In this document: piece after piece, positions 59,694-64,000 of the stretch
Position numbering within the stretch: position 1 is the first letter of the stretch
Layout of the letters: each line of letters begins with the position of its first letter
Assembly: GCF_042453785.1 (NCBI RefSeq)
Contig: NC_091675.1
Span: 8,692,501-8,756,500, forward strand
Source of the DNA: Malus domestica
Taxonomy: Eukaryota > Streptophyta > Magnoliopsida > Rosales > Rosaceae
Length of the DNA: 64,000 nucleotides
Reading direction: 5' to 3'
Program-made: the position numbers and the translations under genes
Notes under the pieces: generated by a model
Databases searched by the model: none
What the model was told of the DNA's origin: nothing
The model's input: only the letters and a program-made list of their open reading frames with translations

Positions 59694-60368
59694 ATGTCTG
59701 GCCCCTCCGACCGTCGTTTTGACTTGAACCTTGTTGAAGAGGCAGCCCCGCCTTCTCCTGACAACATATGGCGTCCATCCTTCGTCTCCCCTACTGGTCC
59801 TCTTACCGTTGGGGATTCCGTGATGAAGAATGATATGACCGCTGCGGTGGTGGCCAGGAACCTTCTCACTCCCAAAGATAACAGACTACTTTCCAAACGG
59901 TCTGATGAGTTAGCTGTTAAGGATTCTCTGGCTCTCAGTGTTCAGTGTGCAGGTTCTGTGTCTAATATGGCCCAACGCCTATTTGCTCGAACCCGCCAAG
60001 TTGAATCATTGGCAGCTGAAGTGATGAGTCTCAAACAGGAGATTAAAGGGCTCAAGCATGAGAATAAACAGTTGCACCGGCTCGCACATGACTATGCTAC
60101 AAACATGAAGAGGAAGCTTGACCAGATGAAGGAATCTGATGGTCAGGTTTTACTTGATCATCAGAGATTTGTGGGTTTATTCCAAAGGCATTTATTGCCT
60201 TCGTCTTCTGGGGCTGTACCGCGTAATGAAGCTCCAAATGATCAACCTCTGATGCCTCCTCCTTCTAGGGTTCTGTCCAGTACTGAGGCTCCGAATGATC
60301 CCCCTCCGGTGCCTTCTCTTTCTGGGGCTCTACCGACTGCTGAGACTTCTTCTAAGCAACCTTTGTGA
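59694..60368 (+). CDS. coiled-coil protein of unknown function inside the repetitive element
   Basis: An intact 224-codon frame from an ATG. The start is rich in charged and proline residues (MSGPSDRRFDLNLVEEAAPP). A middle segment has heptad-like hydrophobic spacing (FARTRQVESLAAEVMSLKQE, IKGLKHENKQLHRLAHD) and should form a coiled coil of about 45 residues. The C-terminal third repeats a motif like APNDQPLMPPPSRVLSSTE / APNDPPPVPSLSGALPTAE. No signal peptide, membrane segment, zinc motif or enzyme domain was seen. Its position in a repetitive element suggests it belongs to the element and not to the host. A polyadenylation-like AATAAATAAG follows at about 60437. I recognise no family. Confidence 0.6.
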   Translation: MSGPSDRRFDLNLVEEAAPPSPDNIWRPSFVSPTGPLTVGDSVMKNDMTAAVVARNLLTPKDNRLLSKRSDELAVKDSLALSVQCAGSVSNMAQRLFARTRQVESLAAEVMSLKQEIKGLKHENKQLHRLAHDYATNMKRKLDQMKESDGQVLLDHQRFVGLFQRHLLPSSSGAVPRNEAPNDQPLMPPPSRVLSSTEAPNDPPPVPSLSGALPTAETSSKQPL

Positions 60369-60613
60369 AGGCTCCCTCTTGTTTGTTTATTTTGACTTAT
60401 GTATATGTACATATTTGTAACTTATCGGGGATATCAATAAATAAGCTTTCCTTCATTTCAACGTATTGTGTTAAATACACCAAAGCCTTCTTCGCTAAGT
60501 TCTTTGAATTTTCTTTTGTTGAAGCTTTGTGAGTGGAGCATGTAGGTTGAGGTAGTGTTCCCTTAATTTCCTGAGTGAGGAAAACTTCTGGTTGGAGACT
60601 TGAAAAATCCAAG

Positions 60614-62622
60614 TCACTGAGTGAGATCGGCTATATGAATCTTAGAACGCCATTGTGCTCGGTCCTGTGTCATGTCCTTCGTTAGATCCAAGTAATCTAA
60701 GTCTTTTCTTAGAGTCTCTTCCAAAGTTTTCCTAGGTCTTCCTCTACCCTTTCGGCCCTGAACCTCTGTCCCATAGTCGCATCTTCTAATCGGAGCGTCA
60801 GTAGGCCTTCTTTGCACATGTCCAAACCACCGTAACCGATTTTCTCTCATCTTTCCTTCAATTTCGGCTGCTCCTACTTTACCCCGGATATCCTCATTCC
60901 TAATCTTATCCTTTCTCGTGTGCCCACACATCCAACGAAGCATCCTCATCTCCGCTACACCCATTTTGTGTACGTGTTGATGCACATTCTGTGCCATACA
61001 GCATCGCCGGCCTTATTGCCGTCCTATAAAATTTTCCCTTGAGCTTCAATGGCATACGGCGGTCACACAACACGCCGGATGCACTCTTCCACTTCATCCA
61101 TCCAGCTTGTATTCTATGGTTGAGATCTCCATCTAATTCTCCGTTCTTTTGCAAGATAGATCCTAGGTAACGAAAACGATCGCTCTTAGGTATTTCTTGA
61201 TCTCCGATCCTCACCCCTAACTCGTTTTGACCTCCATTTGCACTGAACTTGCACTCCATATATTCTGTCTTTGATCGGCTTAGGCGAAGACCTTTAGATT
61301 CCAACTCTTCTCTCCAAAGGTTAAGCTTTGCATTTACCCCTTCCTGAGTTTCATCTATCAACACTATATCGTCTGCGAAAAGCATACACCAAGGAATATC
61401 ATCTTAAATATGTCCTGTTAACTCATCCATTACCAACGCAAAAAGGTAAGGACTTAAGGATGAGCCTTGATGTAATCCTACAGTTATGGGAAAGCTTTCA
61501 GTTTGTCCTTCATGAGTTCTTACGGCAGTCTTTGCTCCTTCATACATATCCTTTATAGCTTGGATATATGCTACTCGTACTTCTTTCTTCTCTAAAATCC
61601 TCCAAAGAATGTCTCTTGGGACCCTATCATACGCTTTCTCCAAATCTATAAAGACCATGTGTAAATCCTTTTTCCCATCTCTATATCTTTCCATCAATCT
61701 TCGTAAGAGATAGATTGCCTCCATGGTTGAGCGCCCTGGCATGAACCCGAATTGGTTGTCCGAAACCCGTGTCTCTTGCCTCAATCTATGCTCAATGACT
61801 CTCTCCCAGAGCTTCATTGTATGACTCATTAGCTTAATACCCCTATAGTTCATGCAATTTTGTACGTCGCCCTTATTCTTGTAGATAGGCACCAAAGTGC
61901 TCGTTCGCCACTCATTTGGCATCTTCTTCGTTTTCAAAATCCTATTGAAAAGGTCAGTGAGCCATGTTATACCTATCTCTCCCAAAACTTTCCACACTTC
62001 GATTGGTATATCGTCTGGGCCTATTGCTTTTCTATGCTTCATCTTCTTCAAAGCTACAACCACTTCTTCCTTCCGGATTCGACGATAAAAAGAGTAGTTT
62101 CTACACTCTTCTGAGTTACTCAACTCCCCTAAAGAAGCACTCCTTTCATGTCCTTCATTGAAAAGATTATGAAAATAACCTCTCCATCTGTCTTTAACCG
62201 CGTTCTCTGTAGCAAGAACCTTTCCATCCTCATCCTTGATGCACCTCACTTGGTTTAGGTCCCTTGTCTTCTTTTCCCTTGCTCTAGCTAGTTTATAGAT
62301 ATCCAACTCTCCTTCTTTGGTATCTAGTAAACAACTTTGAGTGGAGTCGTTCGAAAAGAAGTTTCTATGGCCCCCTTGCTCATTTAACACTGCATCCGGG
62401 TGCCGATGGAGATATAGCGACCCTTGCTCACTTATCATTGTGCTCAGGCCACACAGCGCGCCACTTACGGGTGACGCCCTAGCTTTAGCGCAATTTTGTT
62501 CTGAATTCATTTTCATAAGGATTCGACGTGATCATGGAGTGCCGGCTGTCGACTACCTGACGCCCTCCCCCTCCTCCTTTATCCGGGCTTGGGACCGGCA
62601 ATGTAAGTACATAGGCGGAGTT
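60614..62622 (-). pseudogene. RTE-type LINE reverse transcriptase, near-complete 3' half
   Basis: Minus-strand RT landmarks in order: [139 protein letters not shown], then an in-frame TAA at 61404-61406, then [10 protein letters not shown], the catalytic FADD box (near 61379). A single codon (Gln to stop) interrupts the frame, and a frame change near 60990 separates the C-terminal part ([31 protein letters not shown]). The endonuclease half is absent, so the element is 5'-truncated. Confidence 0.93.
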
Positions 62623-62640
62623 CCAGAAGGGAACACAAAT
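62623..62640. repeat. target-site duplication of the LINE composite, right copy
   Basis: 18 bp identical to 56266-56283. Confidence 0.93.
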
Positions 62641-63180
62641 GACACAATAAAATATTCCAGAATTTAGCCATCTCATCAGTCACTCATTAAATTGAACCGA
62701 AGTGAACAAAAGTGAAGTGAAAAAAGATCATTAAGATACATGTCAACATACAGAAAAACCTAAAAATGAAGCATCAGATCAATCAAGATTTATGGTAATG
62801 ACACTCTAGTAAACTGTAAAACTTCCTCCATTCTATTGAGACCATTTCAAACAACAACTTATTCTAATTCAAGATCAATCTGTAAGTTCCACATAAATTG
62901 AGATTGTTAGAAACTCACCGGGGGTAAACAATCTCATAAACAAGGATAAGAAGTTGCAAGTTAAAATGCTATACAACCAATAGTTAATCCTTTCTGGGTA
63001 ACAGTCACCAAATTTCTTTCTCTTTTATAGGTAAAAGAAAAAGAAGTTTGGTGAGGCAAAGATGAACTAAGGTAACAACGCACTGAAGAAACTGAGGCAA
63101 CAATAAACCAAAGAAGCAATGTATTATGCCCATAATAAACTGTAGTAGCCATTAATCAAGGCAACAATATTATTCAAGAA
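62641..63180. other. intergenic, no gene seen
   Basis: AT-rich unique-looking sequence that grades into the repeat field on the right; first gaggcaac-like words appear near 63050-63150. Confidence 0.5.
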
Positions 63181-64000
63181 TAAAGTTAGGTAACCTTTAA
63201 CTGAAACAACCATGACGAGGCATCAATACACCTGAGGCACCCATAACCGAAACCAACAGTAAATCGAGGCATCAATACAACCGAGGCAGCCAAAACCAAA
63301 ACCAACAATAAACTGAGGCAACCGTAACCGAAACAAACAATAAACTGAGGCAACCACTAATCAAAGCATCAATACAACCAAGGCAACCATAAACGAAACC
63401 AACAATAAATCGAGTCAACCATAACCGAAACAAACAATAAACTGAGGCAAGCACTAATCGAGGCATCAATACAACCGAGACAACCATAACCGAAACCAAC
63501 AATAAACCGACGCAACCACTAATCGAGGCAACCATAACTGAAACCAACAACAAACCGAGGCAACCACTAATTGAGGCATCAATACAACAGAGGCAACCAT
63601 AACCGAAACAATAAACTGAGGCAAACACAACCAAAACCAACAACAAACTGAGGCATCAATACAAATGAGGAAACCATAACCGAAACCAACAATAAACCGA
63701 GACAACCATGGATGAGGCATCAAGATAATTGAGGCAACTATGAACTTCCACAAAAATATACTGACGCAACAATGATCAATGAAAACCATGAATTGTGGCA
63801 ACATATATTGAGCCAACACTGAATCCTGGTATCAGGATAACTGAGCAACAAAATATTGAGAAAAAAATTGCGAAAAATCAAAGGCAAGAATGTATTGAGG
63901 CAACAATAACCAAGAAAAACATTAAAGGTTAATAGTACACCGAGGTATCATGAATTAAGGCAACTATCAACCACAATCATGAAATGAAGCAACCAAAATC
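63181..64000 (+). repeat. minisatellite field of gaggcaacc-type units, higher-order period about 97 bp
   Basis: Short words (gaggcaaccataaccgaaac, caacaataaaccgaggcaac, cactaatcgaggcatcaata) alternate. The phrase catcaatacaa recurs at about 63222, 63271, 63368, 63465, 63578 and 63655, two successive gaps being 97 bp. It decays toward the window end, which cuts it. Minus-strand frames rich in Val, Cys, Leu and Trp are repeat artefacts. Confidence 0.9.

Larger units (their letters stand above)
56930..60610 (+). mobile_element. non-autonomous repetitive element enclosed in the LINE composite
   Basis: Sequence between the two LINE pieces. It has LTR-like or leader-like sequence (tacgtggttcacccagattg) at 56.95-57.2 kb, repeated gatatgggatacttttgctt phrases (about 57557, 57716, 58028 and 58056), two minisatellites and one long reading frame at 59.7-60.4 kb. 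No transposition enzyme is encoded. It may be a LARD-type element, but LTR pairs and target duplications were not established. Confidence 0.6.
56284..62622 (-). mobile_element. composite RTE-type LINE containing a second repetitive block
   Basis: The whole interval is bounded by an 18-bp target duplication. The minus-strand 3' end is a (TTG)n tail (plus acaacaac, 56284-56306), typical of plant RTE LINEs. The LINE coding sequence occurs in two pieces (62.6-60.6 and 56.9-56.3 kb) that overlap in content (both contain the KSDRFRYL...[17 protein letters not shown] region), separated by about 3.7 kb of unrelated minisatellite-rich sequence. Simple nesting would split the LINE without overlap, so some duplication or template switching is needed. 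Confidence 0.85.

Noticed and set aside
59217..59778. Two overlapping minus-strand frames (129 and 181 codons)
   Set aside because: Read-through of the 65-bp repeat in two phases, antisense to the leader of the coiled-coil frame.
63272..63819. Minus-strand frames of 117-124 codons rich in Val, Cys, Leu and Trp resembling a membrane protein
   Set aside because: They follow the minisatellite period and repeat the same words; no start context or family features.
1..64000. tRNA, rRNA, CRISPR or organelle-derived segments
   Set aside because: None was recognised on reading either strand; tRNA-like sequence occurs only as retrotransposon primer sites.

Overview
This is a window of a eudicot nuclear genome. 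Coding genes carry GT-AG introns, the intergenic space is AT-rich, and there are many LTR elements, MITEs and a LINE. The mix of genes and repeats (an EIX2/HcrVf-like receptor-like protein, G-type lectin S-receptor kinase remnants, DUF247 copies and repeats that look familiar from apple and pear) suggests Rosaceae, most likely Malus or Pyrus. The species is an inference, not something the sequence proves.

Intact genes, left to right: a DUF247 protein (3.9-5.2 kb, +); a small two-exon defensin-like cysteine-rich secreted peptide (5.6-6.2 kb, -); QCR7, the 14-kDa subunit of mitochondrial complex III (7.3-9.5 kb, +, four exons); a secreted DUF642 cell-wall protein of the BIIDXI type (17.9-21.9 kb, +, three exons); two tandem Ran GTPase genes of eight coding exons each (23.2-25.5 and 29.2-31.2 kb, +) with a decayed third Ran copy between them; and a Tudor/Agenet-ENT chromatin-type protein (38.8-40.1 kb, -) with an intron in its 5' UTR. 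From memory, QCR7, DUF642 and the Tudor-like gene also lie together in Arabidopsis (At4g32470, At4g32460, At4g32440), so the left and central parts look like an old conserved block into which Ran genes, a receptor gene and transposons have been placed.

Broken genes: an LRR receptor-like protein pseudogene (32.9-35.9 kb, +); a second DUF247 copy in inverted orientation with one in-frame stop (43.4-44.7 kb, -) and a scrap of a third beside it; two copies of the 5' end of a G-type lectin S-receptor kinase carried on a roughly 1.9-kb direct segmental duplication (40.6-42.6 and 51.8-53.6 kb); and another S-receptor kinase remnant (54.2-55.2 kb, -) that keeps the membrane segment, the ATP loop and the C-terminal tail but has lost its catalytic core.

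Mobile DNA: a Ty1/copia element lacking reverse transcriptase (1-3.76 kb, -) ends 111 bp before the DUF247 start codon. A small LTR-only element sits in QCR7 intron 2 inside an unusually long, identical 81-bp duplication. A copia deletion derivative with an AAACT target duplication (46.8-48.9 kb, +) interrupts a triplicated exon-like repeat. A long-TIR DNA element (27.7-28.7 kb) has a large polypurine core. A composite LINE spans 56.3-62.6 kb, flanked by an 18-bp target duplication and enclosing a 3.7-kb minisatellite-rich block with its own 226-codon-class coiled-coil reading frame. The window ends in a tandem-repeat field with a period near 97 bp (63.1-64.0 kb). Coordinates of introns and pseudogene edges were read by eye; no alignments or expression data were available.
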